A stretch of DNA of 42,444 nucleotides, from NCBI GenBank assembly GCA_903861715.1, contig CAIOVI010000030.1, forward strand, positions 1 to 42,444. The letters run 5' to 3'. Positions 22,016 to 29,331 of the stretch are shown one piece after another (positions within the stretch are counted from its first letter, which is position 1; each line of letters opens with the position of its first letter). Below the pieces are notes generated by a model. The model ran no database searches and was not told the origin of the DNA. It saw nothing but the letters and a program-made list of their open reading frames with translations. This DNA is from an uncultured bacterium. GTDB taxonomy: Bacteria; Patescibacteriota; Minisyncoccia; Moranbacterales; GWC2-37-73. Position numbers and translations under genes: made by a program.

Positions 22016-23923
22016 ATGTCACTTGATGATTTGAATAAAGATTTATATCGCTTTGAGGGGGAGCCAAATTCTTTGCCTGAGCATGAAAAAAGTCAATTTG
22101 ATCCCACACTTGGCAATGTCGCCGCTAGCCCTTTTGATGAAAAAGTTCAGTGGGAAAAGGCCAAGCGAGAGCTGAATCCTTTTCAAAAAAGAGTTTTGAA
22201 GATTACTGGCGTGGTTTTGTTGGTGGTTATTTTGGTTGCAGGCGGCTTTATTTATGCAGCCTGGTGGCAGAAAAATGCTTTTCACCAGGACAGGGTTACT
22301 ATTTCTTTCGAAGGTCCCAGTTCAGCTGACAGCACTCAAACGGTAAAATACATTGTTCACTACAAAAATGATAATCAAGTTACGCTCAAAAATTCAGAAA
22401 TCCAACTGACTTACGCCGAAAACTTTCAGCCCATCGATAATGTCAATTTGAAATTTGTCAGTCCGACTTCTAGTCGCATTTTTGTGGGTGATATCAAGCC
22501 CAAAAGTGAAGGTTCGGTTGAAGTCAAGGGCATTTTTTATGCTCCCAAGGACGCCCCAGTTTATTTGCACGGAGCGATAAATTTCACTCCTTCAAACGGA
22601 AAAGTTCAGCTTTCCATGGAAACACAAATTAGTGTCAACATCGCAACTGCGCCAGTGCTTTTGGATGTCAGTGGTCCAGCTCAAGCAACTGATGGTGACA
22701 AAATTAGCTATGTGATTGATTACAAAAATTTGGACGTTAGGCGTTTGAGCAATTTGCAAATTCGCATTGAGCTTCCTGAAGGTTTTCAACTTATTGATGC
22801 GCAGCCGACCGCTTCGCAAAATGGAACTGCTTGGACAATTGGAGATCTTGATTCCAATCAAGGCGGAAAAATAAAAATCAATGGCACTATTAGTGGCGGA
22901 GACGGTCAAACCAAGAAACTTGTTGTTTCCTTGGGACAATCTCAAGACAATGGACAACTGGCACTTTACAATAAGCGAGAAGTGAATTTGAAAATTGTGG
23001 CGCCAATTTTGACAGTGACTCAATCGCTCGACGGAGCTAGTAAGGAAACTATCAGCGCTGGTGATGTGCTGAAATATATTGTTAAATATCACAACACTGG
23101 CACGATTGGCTTGCGTAATGCGATAGTGACGGTTGAATTGCAAGGAAAAATTTTAGATTTTTCAAAAATTACAGTTGAAAAAGGTTCTTTTGATGGAACA
23201 AAAAACATTATAACCTGGAAAGCTTCTGATATTCCAGCCTTGGCTAACATCAATCCAAACGACAGTGGGGAAGTGCTTTTCTCAATTCCAGTCAAGGCAA
23301 TCATCCCAATTGCCAATGAAAATGACAAAAATTTTGTTGCCACCACCGTTGCCAAAATTGATAGTCCAGATATCCCAACCCCAGTTGACTCCAATAAAAT
23401 AATTGGCAGTAACACTCTCGAACTGAAATTGACTTCAAAGGTTTTGCTTAGCACCCTTGGATATTTTACTGACGCTCAATTGAAAAATTCTGGGCCAATT
23501 CCCATTCAAGTCGGCAAAGAAACGCTGCTTGCCATTCATTGGTCGCTGGTCAACATTTCCAATGATTTGGTTGGTGGAAAAGTTGTGTCATCTTTGCCAA
23601 CGGGAGTGCGTTGGACTGGCATGACCTATCCTAGTAATGAAAAAATTTCTTATAATTCTCAGACCAATCAATTGAACTGGGATCTTGGCAATGTCAAGGC
23701 TGGTTTGGGCGCGAGCGTGCCTGCGCGAGAAGTTGAATTTCAAGTTGGCATCACGCCGCAAGTAAATCAAGTTGGGCAAGCAGTGAAATTGCTGAACAAA
23801 TCAGTTTTCACTGCAAACGACACCTTCATTGGCAAAGCAGTGACAGTTGAGAGTGGAGAAAAGGACACCCAATTGAGCGAAGACAAAACTGTTGGTTATG
23901 CAGGAGGAAAAGTAGCACCGTAA
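22016..23923 (+). CDS. Membrane-anchored surface protein with DUF11-like repeats
   Basis: This 635-residue protein starts at MSLDDLNKDLYRFEGE (22016); the preceding GGAGAAGG belongs to a repeat, so the ribosome binding site is uncertain. An N-terminal cytoplasmic segment of ~60 residues precedes one transmembrane helix (ITGVVLLVVILVAGGFIYAAW, about 62-82). The rest is extracellular beta-rich sequence. Several segments have the form D-x-I-S-Y-x-I-x-Y-x-N ... LPEGFQLIDA ... W-x-I-G-D-L, typical of DUF11/conserved-repeat surface domains, for example near 225 and 360, with a last one near 510. No sortase motif or catalytic site is seen. It may be an adhesive or S-layer-associated protein. The promoter is the TGGTATACT at 21875. 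Confidence 0.75.
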   Translation: MSLDDLNKDLYRFEGEPNSLPEHEKSQFDPTLGNVAASPFDEKVQWEKAKRELNPFQKRVLKITGVVLLVVILVAGGFIYAAWWQKNAFHQDRVTISFEGPSSADSTQTVKYIVHYKNDNQVTLKNSEIQLTYAENFQPIDNVNLKFVSPTSSRIFVGDIKPKSEGSVEVKGIFYAPKDAPVYLHGAINFTPSNGKVQLSMETQISVNIATAPVLLDVSGPAQATDGDKISYVIDYKNLDVRRLSNLQIRIELPEGFQLIDAQPTASQNGTAWTIGDLDSNQGGKIKINGTISGGDGQTKKLVVSLGQSQDNGQLALYNKREVNLKIVAPILTVTQSLDGASKETISAGDVLKYIVKYHNTGTIGLRNAIVTVELQGKILDFSKITVEKGSFDGTKNIITWKASDIPALANINPNDSGEVLFSIPVKAIIPIANENDKNFVATTVAKIDSPDIPTPVDSNKIIGSNTLELKLTSKVLLSTLGYFTDAQLKNSGPIPIQVGKETLLAIHWSLVNISNDLVGGKVVSSLPTGVRWTGMTYPSNEKISYNSQTNQLNWDLGNVKAGLGASVPAREVEFQVGITPQVNQVGQAVKLLNKSVFTANDTFIGKAVTVESGEKDTQLSEDKTVGYAGGKVAP

Positions 23924-24105
23924 AATCACATAAACATATAAACATAAAAACAGGGGAGCGGTTAGTTATTAGACTATCTAATTATTATATAATCTAACCG
24001 TCTAATCATTTAAGCACTTAAACATTTAATCATGTAAACAATGTAAACAATGCTTGTATGATTACATGCTTGTATGATTTTATGATTGTATGTTTAAATG
24101 AGGCT
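23924..24105. repeat. Octamer repeat spacer ahead of tgt
   Basis: CATATAAA/CATTTAAT-type octamers (for example CACTTAAACATTTAATCATG) lie on the left and pass into ATG-bearing units in the opposite sense on the right (GTATGATT, ATGATTGTATG, ATGTTTAA). In the middle an inverted pair, CGGTTAG and CTAACCG, encloses an AT-rich loop (23959-24001). The ATG-bearing units create false upstream starts for tgt. Confidence 0.65.
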
Positions 24106-25353
24106 ATGACTTTTGAATTGATCAAAAAACAAAATGAGCAGCGAGTGGGAAAGCTGCACACCAAAAGCGGAGTAATCAACACTCCGTTTTTTATGCCTAT
24201 TGCAACCAAAGGGGCGGTGAAAAACATTTCGCCAGATGATTTGGAAAAAATGGGCGCTGAAATTGTGCTGGGCAACACTTATCATCTTTGGCTGCGTCCT
24301 GGCGATGAACTTATCGCCAGAGCTGGTGGCCTTCACAAGTTCATGCATTGGCCAAAACCAATTTTGACAGATTCGGGCGGGTATCAAGTTTTTTCCCTGG
24401 GAGCCAGAGCCAAAGAAAAATATGGCACTAGCGGGGTGAAAATTTCCGAAGAGGGAGTGAAATTCGTCGATCCGATTGATGGCAAAAAATATTTCATGTC
24501 GCCCGAAAAATCAATCGAAATTCAGCTCAATCTTGATTCCGACATGATCATGGTGTTGGATGAATGCCCGCCCTTTCCTTGCTCACACACGCAAGCGAAA
24601 AAATCAATGGAATTGACTTTGCGTTGGGCCAAGCGTTGCTATGAATATTTTCATGAAAGAATCAAACAAGACTGCGAAAAATATAAAAATGGCAGACCGC
24701 TGTTGTTTTGTATTGTGCAGGGCAGTGTTTATGAAGACTTGCGAAAGGAATGCGCTCAAAGATTAATTGAGATTGGTTTTTCCACCCAAGGCGGACCGGC
24801 CTCGGGCTGGGATGGCTACGCAATTGGCGGAGTTGCGGTTGGCGAACCTCGCAAGCATCTTTATGAAATTTTGGACTGGGTGGTGCCACTTTTGCCAGAG
24901 GATAAACCTCGCTATTTGATGGGGTTGGGCAGGCCAGAAGAGCTCGTGGCCGCCGTGACCGCCGGCATGGATATGTTTGACTGCGTGATTCCAACGCGCG
25001 AAGGCAGACATGGCCGTTTGTTTATCTGGAATAAACAAACGAAATTTGAAATTAATAAACAAAATCAAAATTATAAAAATAACTTATTAGATGAATCTCA
25101 AAAGGCTCCATGTTTCATGATCCATGATTTGTCTGAATCTTTTTATGAAACCATCAACATTGCCAATGAAAAATTTAAAGAAGATTTTGCTCCGATTGAA
25201 GGTGATTGCCAATGTGAAACTTGTCAGCAATTTTCGCGCGCCTATTTGCATCATTTGCTCAAAACCAATGAGCCGCTTTATTTGAAGCTAGCTTCAGTGC
25301 ACAATTTGCATTTCTACCTTTCCTTAATGAGATTATTTCAGAAAAACGATTAA
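24106..25353 (+). CDS. tgt: Queuine / tRNA-guanine transglycosylase
   Basis: This enzyme exchanges guanine-34 of tRNAs with GUN anticodons for a queuosine precursor. Signatures are NTPFFMPIATKGAVK near 25, GNTYHLWLRPG near 55, LTDSGGYQVFSLG (catalytic Asp region), DECPPFP, and DCVIPTREGRHGRLFIW, whose Asp in MDMFDCVIPTR would be the nucleophile. Zinc ligands are C-x-C-x2-C (CQCETC near 368) and a downstream His. The start is set at 24106 (MTFELIKKQNEQRVG), because upstream in-frame codons come from the octamer array. An unusual ~35-residue insertion (NKQTKFEINKQNQNYKNNL ... LSESF) lies between LFIW and YETINIANEKF, where the family normally has a short link. No other queuosine genes are nearby. 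Confidence 0.93.
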   Translation: MTFELIKKQNEQRVGKLHTKSGVINTPFFMPIATKGAVKNISPDDLEKMGAEIVLGNTYHLWLRPGDELIARAGGLHKFMHWPKPILTDSGGYQVFSLGARAKEKYGTSGVKISEEGVKFVDPIDGKKYFMSPEKSIEIQLNLDSDMIMVLDECPPFPCSHTQAKKSMELTLRWAKRCYEYFHERIKQDCEKYKNGRPLLFCIVQGSVYEDLRKECAQRLIEIGFSTQGGPASGWDGYAIGGVAVGEPRKHLYEILDWVVPLLPEDKPRYLMGLGRPEELVAAVTAGMDMFDCVIPTREGRHGRLFIWNKQTKFEINKQNQNYKNNLLDESQKAPCFMIHDLSESFYETINIANEKFKEDFAPIEGDCQCETCQQFSRAYLHHLLKTNEPLYLKLASVHNLHFYLSLMRLFQKND

Positions 25354-25381
25354 GTTTCTCTATGCAATATTCGGAAACATG

Positions 25382-25390
25382 TGCTATAAT
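25382..25390 (+). promoter_or_regulatory. Extended -10 promoter (TGCTATAAT) of the ABC exporter pair
   Basis: TGC-TATAAT (25382-25390) is an extended -10 with a perfect hexamer and no clear -35. It leaves a leader of about 50 bases before the ATG at 25447. Confidence 0.55.
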
Positions 25391-25446
25391 AAAAACATCA
25401 AATATTCATTTCAGAAGAAGATCAAATAAAAAAATAAAACAAAAAA

Positions 25447-26769
25447 ATGTCAGAGTTGTGTATTAAAGTTGACCAATTGCGGGTCATCTATAATCAGGGC
25501 AAATCGAATGAAGTTCGTTCACTCGATGGAGTTAGCGTCGAGATATATTCAGAAGAATATATCATTATTTATGGTCCTTCTGGTTGTGGAAAATCAACTT
25601 TGCTTTACGGAATTTCAGGTTTGCAAGCTCCTACTTATGGAGACGTGGTTGTCTATGGCAAAAATCTCGCTAAGATGACAAAGAAAGAAAAAGTTCAATT
25701 TCACCAAACTAGCATTGGGATGGTTTTTCAGGCTTTTTATTTGATTGACACTTTGACGGTGCTGGACAACGTTTGTTTGCCAAAAGTTTTTCGTGGAGAA
25801 AGTTTGAGTGAACGTCGTGAGGCGGCCATGAAGTTGCTCCAACGTTTTGGAATCAACACTCAAGCGGACAGATTTCCAAGTCAACTTTCAGGTGGTCAGA
25901 AGCAAAGGGTTTCAATCGCTCGAGCCTTGGTCAATAATCCCCAAATAATTTTGGCCGACGAACCAGTGGGAAATTTGGACAGTGAATCAGCCCAAAATGT
26001 GCTGGATATTTTTAAGGAAATTAACGAAGTAGACAAAAAAACTTTGATTTTGGTGACCCATAATCCAGAGCATTTGGTTTATGCGGATAGAGTCATTCAC
26101 ATGAAAGATGGCAAAAAAGTCAGGGAAGACATCAATAAAGACAAGCGTCCAATGGAGGCCATCAAAAAGGCCGAAGGCGTTGAAGCTCCAGAGCAAATCT
26201 CAGCAGAACTTAAGTTGCTTATGCGAACTTTCAAAGATTTGTCTTTGAAACAGATTGGAGTGCTGCTCGTTCCCTTCAAGGCCAAACAATTGATGACGCA
26301 TATTCTCTCGCAATTGACTGACGAGCAGATTTCTTCAGGAGAAAATTTGTTGAAAGAATTTTTGTTTGAAAACATCAATGATGAAGATTTGAAATCAAAA
26401 CTTGACCTGGAAATGGACAAAGGTGGGGCTGGTTGGAACAAAGTGCGAGCCGTTTCTTTTGCTGACAGAGCTCAAGAAATTATCAATAGCGCCAGAATGA
26501 TCAATCAAGACAGCGAAGCAGGCTTGATTGCAGTGGCCGACCATTTGATTCGAGTTTGCCATCTTAAATTGGACAGTGAAACCTTGCTGCGCTTTCGTTC
26601 GTTTTTGAAGATGAGAATTGAAAACAAGATTGACAGATTTGGTTTGCAACAAAGATTGGATGTTTCCAAGAAATTAGGGGGAGCTGGGCTTTATAAGGGC
26701 ACAGCCGAAAGAGTTGTTCGGGAAATGGAAATGATTATGCTTATGAGTTACTCAGCGGAAACCCATTAA
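25447..26769 (+). CDS. ABC transporter ATP-binding protein (LolD/MacB type) with long C-terminal extension
   Basis: This ATPase would power the neighbouring FtsX/MacB-type permease. Walker A is GPSGCGKST (43-51), the Q-loop is VFQAF near 92, the signature is LSGGQKQR near 143, Walker B is IILADEPVGNLD near 163, and the H-loop is VTHNPEH near 199. The ATPase domain ends near residue 225, the usual full length for this subfamily. Another ~200 residues follow, predicted mostly helical and charged (FKDLSLKQIGVLLVPFKAK, DEQISSGENLLKEFLF, LLRFRSFLKMRIENKIDRFG), which I do not recognise. The extension may be a regulatory or partner-binding domain. The stop is 12 bases before the permease start, so they form an operon. 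Confidence 0.88.
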   Translation: MSELCIKVDQLRVIYNQGKSNEVRSLDGVSVEIYSEEYIIIYGPSGCGKSTLLYGISGLQAPTYGDVVVYGKNLAKMTKKEKVQFHQTSIGMVFQAFYLIDTLTVLDNVCLPKVFRGESLSERREAAMKLLQRFGINTQADRFPSQLSGGQKQRVSIARALVNNPQIILADEPVGNLDSESAQNVLDIFKEINEVDKKTLILVTHNPEHLVYADRVIHMKDGKKVREDINKDKRPMEAIKKAEGVEAPEQISAELKLLMRTFKDLSLKQIGVLLVPFKAKQLMTHILSQLTDEQISSGENLLKEFLFENINDEDLKSKLDLEMDKGGAGWNKVRAVSFADRAQEIINSARMINQDSEAGLIAVADHLIRVCHLKLDSETLLRFRSFLKMRIENKIDRFGLQQRLDVSKKLGGAGLYKGTAERVVREMEMIMLMSYSAETH

Positions 26770-26781
26770 AACAAAAAAACA

Positions 26782-28002
26782 ATGAAATTCATAGATTTAT
26801 TCAATTTATCAACCAGAATGTTCAAGGCGAGAACTTCTCGCACGCTTTTGACCGTGCTTGGCATGAGTATCGGTATCGCCGCTATTTTGTTTTTAGTTTC
26901 GCTGGGTTATGGCTTGCAAAAAACTTTGCTCGAACGCATCACCACTTCTGACTCAATTTTAACCTTGGATGTTTCGGAGGCAAAATCTGGGGCAACGGCG
27001 CTCAATCGAGATGCGATCAAAGCAATTGAAGCTTTGCCTGGAGTGGAAGAAGTTAGTCCTGCTTTTCAAGTGACCACCCAAGGTCACATGGACGGTCTCT
27101 CGGCTGATTTAATGACGCTTGGTTCAAAAGCTTCCTTTTTGAAATTGGGAGGGGTCAAGCCCTTGATGGGAACATTGCTTTCCGACGGCAATGAAAATGG
27201 CATCGTGATTAGCTCAGCCATTGCTCAAGTTTTCGGCAAAGCTCCTGAGGAAATGCTAGGCAAAGAAATAACCTTTTCATTTTTTGTGCCTGTGGCGAGT
27301 GACTCAACAGCGCCAACCATTCAAGATCAAGCTCAGACAAATTTGACTCGAATTAACAGTGACAAAAAATTCACTGTCATCGGAGTGGTCGATGGACAGG
27401 ACAACGTTGTCTATCTAAATGCGCTGGCTCTGGCAAATCTTAATATTGATAGGTATGGCCAAGCTAAAGTTAAATGTCTGACTAGTGCTGGAATGACTGC
27501 AGTCAGGGACAAAATTTTGGGTCTAGGCTTGCTGGTGTCTTCGCTTTCCGAAACAGTTGATCAGGCTAATCAGATTTTTCGAGTGGTGCAACTCATTCTG
27601 ATGCTTTTTGGCGTCATTGCTTTGGTTGTTTCTGCCATCGGAATGTTCAACACCATGACCATCACTTTGTTGGAAAGAACTGAGGAAATCGGCATCATGA
27701 AATCAATTGGCGCTTCGGACTGGGGAATTTCGGTGATGTTCTTCATGGAATCGGCCATCATGGGATTTTTGGGCGGGATTGCTGGAGTTTTGATTGGTTG
27801 GGGCGGCGGAGTTTTCTTCAACTTTGCTATCAATATTATTGCCACTCGTTTTGGCGGACAAAGTGTTAGCTTGTTTTATAGTCCGCTTTGGTTCGTGCTT
27901 TCTATCATTGCCTTTTCAACTTTCGTGGGCTTTCTCACTGGTTTCGTGCCTGCCCGCCGGGCCAGCAAGATTGATCCGTTGGATGCGCTTCGGTATAAAT
28001 AG
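26782..28002 (+). CDS. MacB/FtsX-type ABC transporter permease
   Basis: This 406-residue permease has the family plan of one N-terminal transmembrane helix (SRTLLTVLGMSIGIAAILFLV, about 20-40), a large extracytoplasmic MacB_PCD-like domain (about 45-265), and three C-terminal helices (VVQLILMLFGVIALVVSAIG, then GFLGGIAGVLIGWGG, then SIIAFSTFVGFLTGFVPARR). The cytoplasmic coupling segment TMTITLLERTEEIGIMKSIG and the terminal PARRASKIDPLDALRY are hallmarks of FtsX-domain permeases. Such transporters work mechanically to export peptides or lipoproteins or to signal, rather than as simple channels. The substrate is unknown. Confidence 0.9.
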   Translation: MKFIDLFNLSTRMFKARTSRTLLTVLGMSIGIAAILFLVSLGYGLQKTLLERITTSDSILTLDVSEAKSGATALNRDAIKAIEALPGVEEVSPAFQVTTQGHMDGLSADLMTLGSKASFLKLGGVKPLMGTLLSDGNENGIVISSAIAQVFGKAPEEMLGKEITFSFFVPVASDSTAPTIQDQAQTNLTRINSDKKFTVIGVVDGQDNVVYLNALALANLNIDRYGQAKVKCLTSAGMTAVRDKILGLGLLVSSLSETVDQANQIFRVVQLILMLFGVIALVVSAIGMFNTMTITLLERTEEIGIMKSIGASDWGISVMFFMESAIMGFLGGIAGVLIGWGGGVFFNFAINIIATRFGGQSVSLFYSPLWFVLSIIAFSTFVGFLTGFVPARRASKIDPLDALRYK

Positions 28003-28171
28003 AAAATTGTTGTCATTCTTTGTTTTGTTTTTTTTTGAATTGGTGAAAATATTAACGATAATAATTTGAAATTTTAAATTTGAAATTTGAAGTGAAATTG
28101 AAATGATTAAATTTTAAAATTTTTTCATTTAAAATTGATTAAAAATTTAAAATTTCAAATTAAAAATTGAG
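28003..28171. repeat. AAATTTGAAATT low-complexity inverted spacer
   Basis: The region 28065-28170 is built from AAATTTGAAATTTG-like units on the left and AAATTTAAAATTTCAAATT units on the right, which are mutually complementary. The same unit is found inside rlmN (40137-40174), and a related AT-rich stretch lies inside tgt near 25040. Confidence 0.55.
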
Positions 28172-28203
28172 ACAGGGCATCTTAGGTTGCTCTGTTTTGT
28201 TTT
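28172..28203 (+). terminator. Terminator after the ABC exporter operon
   Basis: The stem ACAGGGCA (28172-28179) pairs with TGCTCTGT (28188-28195), with one G-T pair and an eight-base loop, followed by TTTGTTTT. It separates the exporter from folD. Confidence 0.7.
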
Positions 28204-28293
28204 AAATGTTTAAATGTTTAAATGCTTAAATGCTTGTATGCTTAAATGACTCCCTGTTTGCATGTTTATATGGTTATATGTTTAAATGTTTAT
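28200..28293 (+). repeat. ATGTTTAA octamer array ahead of folD
   Basis: Tandem 8-base units such as ATGTTTAA, ATGCTTAA, ATGCTTGT and ATGTTTAT are repeated about a dozen times with one interruption (ACTCCCTGTTTGC). Because the period is 8, successive ATGs rotate through all three frames. The folD start codon is the last ATG of the array. Confidence 0.75.
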
Positions 28294-29136
28294 ATGAAGA
28301 AGCTTCACGGTGCTCCCATTGCTGAAAAAATCTTGTCCGCTCTGAAGGCGGATATTTTGGCTGGCGCTGAAAAGCCAGGTTTGGCGGTGGTTTTGATTGG
28401 GGAAAACAAAGCTTCGCAGATATATGTGGCTTTGAAGGAACGTAAGGCTAAAGAAATTGGGATGAATTTTTCTTTGCATAGTTTTGCTGAAAATTCTTCG
28501 AAAGCCGAAATTTTGGAATGTATCAAGCAACTTAATAAGGATAATAAGACAAGCGGCATCATTGTGCAGCTTCCTTTGCCGGTGGGATTTGATACAGACA
28601 AAATCATTGCCGCCATTGATCCGCAAAAAGATGCGGACGGTTTTCATCCGCAAAATGCCGAAAAATTTTTGCAAGGCAAAAATGAAATTCAGCCAGTTTT
28701 TCCAAGTGCGATTGTGCATTTACTCCAGAGTGCTGGTCAGGATTTGCAAAACAAAAAAGCGGTGGTGCTTGGAAATTCGACTGAGTTTGGAAGAATTATG
28801 CAGGTGGCGCTTGAGCGGGAAGGCCTTGTTTGTGAGTTTGTCTTGGCAAGTGAGCTTTCTTCGAAGCTCGGGAAAATCAAAGAGACAGACGTGCTGGTGA
28901 GCGCTGTGGGCTCGCCAGAGCTGCTGAAGGGTCAAATGCTCAAAGACGGCGCCATCGTTATTGACGGCGGGATTGAAAAGGTGGGCGAGCGGGTTTTCGG
29001 CGACGTCGATTTTGGCTCAACCAAGGATTTAAACGGTTTTATCACTCCAGTTCCTGGCGGAGTCGGACCCGTGACGATTGCGTGTCTGCTGGAAAATACC
29101 TGGCTGGCTTTTAGGGCTCAAAAAAGGGGAAAATAG
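28294..29136 (+). CDS. folD: Bifunctional methylenetetrahydrofolate dehydrogenase / cyclohydrolase FolD
   Basis: FolD interconverts methylene-, methenyl- and formyl-tetrahydrofolate, supplying one-carbon units. Family motifs are YVALKERKAKEIGMNFSLHS (the first K after Y-x2-x is catalytic in FolD), GIIVQLPLP near 86, DPQKDADGFHP near 110, VVLGNSTEFGRIM near 156 (Rossmann NADP site, where most members have S-x2-VG), and PVPGGVGPVTIACLLENT at the end. A length of 280 is normal. The start is placed at ATG 28294, because upstream codons (MTPCLHVYMVICL) are translated octamer array. A terminator-like hairpin follows at 29169. Confidence 0.93.
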   Translation: MKKLHGAPIAEKILSALKADILAGAEKPGLAVVLIGENKASQIYVALKERKAKEIGMNFSLHSFAENSSKAEILECIKQLNKDNKTSGIIVQLPLPVGFDTDKIIAAIDPQKDADGFHPQNAEKFLQGKNEIQPVFPSAIVHLLQSAGQDLQNKKAVVLGNSTEFGRIMQVALEREGLVCEFVLASELSSKLGKIKETDVLVSAVGSPELLKGQMLKDGAIVIDGGIEKVGERVFGDVDFGSTKDLNGFITPVPGGVGPVTIACLLENTWLAFRAQKRGK

Positions 29137-29168
29137 CCCTGCCTTTCTATTGCCAGAATGCCCAAATG

Positions 29169-29199
29169 CCACTAAAATGAAGATAGTGGTGTTTTTGTT
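29169..29199 (+). terminator. Probable terminator after folD
   Basis: The short stem CCACTA (29169-29174) pairs with TAGTGG (29184-29189), with a nine-base loop, followed by TGTTTTTGTT. The stem is weak but well placed after folD. Confidence 0.5.
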
Positions 29200-29239
29200 G
29201 CCTAATTCTGAATAAATTAAATCATACTGTCAGTTGCAA

Positions 29240-29274
29240 GGAGGCTCAGCCTCCATTAGGGAGGCTGAGCCTCC
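29240..29274. repeat. GGAGGCTC palindromic element, intergenic copy 1
   Basis: The arms GGAGGCTCAGCCTCC and GGAGGCTGAGCCTCC surround ATTAG. Each arm is itself nearly palindromic. Flanking bases TTGCAA on the left and AACG on the right match those of other copies. It lies between folD and leuS. Confidence 0.85.
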
Positions 29275-29331
29275 AACGATTAGCTAGTTAAATTAAGTTC
29301 AATGTAACAATGTAATAGTTTGGCAATTTGT

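Noticed and set aside
22016-22040. Upstream start of the DUF11-like gene at 21860
   Set aside because: The extra residues are a translated GC-rich repeat and promoter region. MSLDDLNKD at 22016 gives a normal cytoplasmic tail and one membrane helix.
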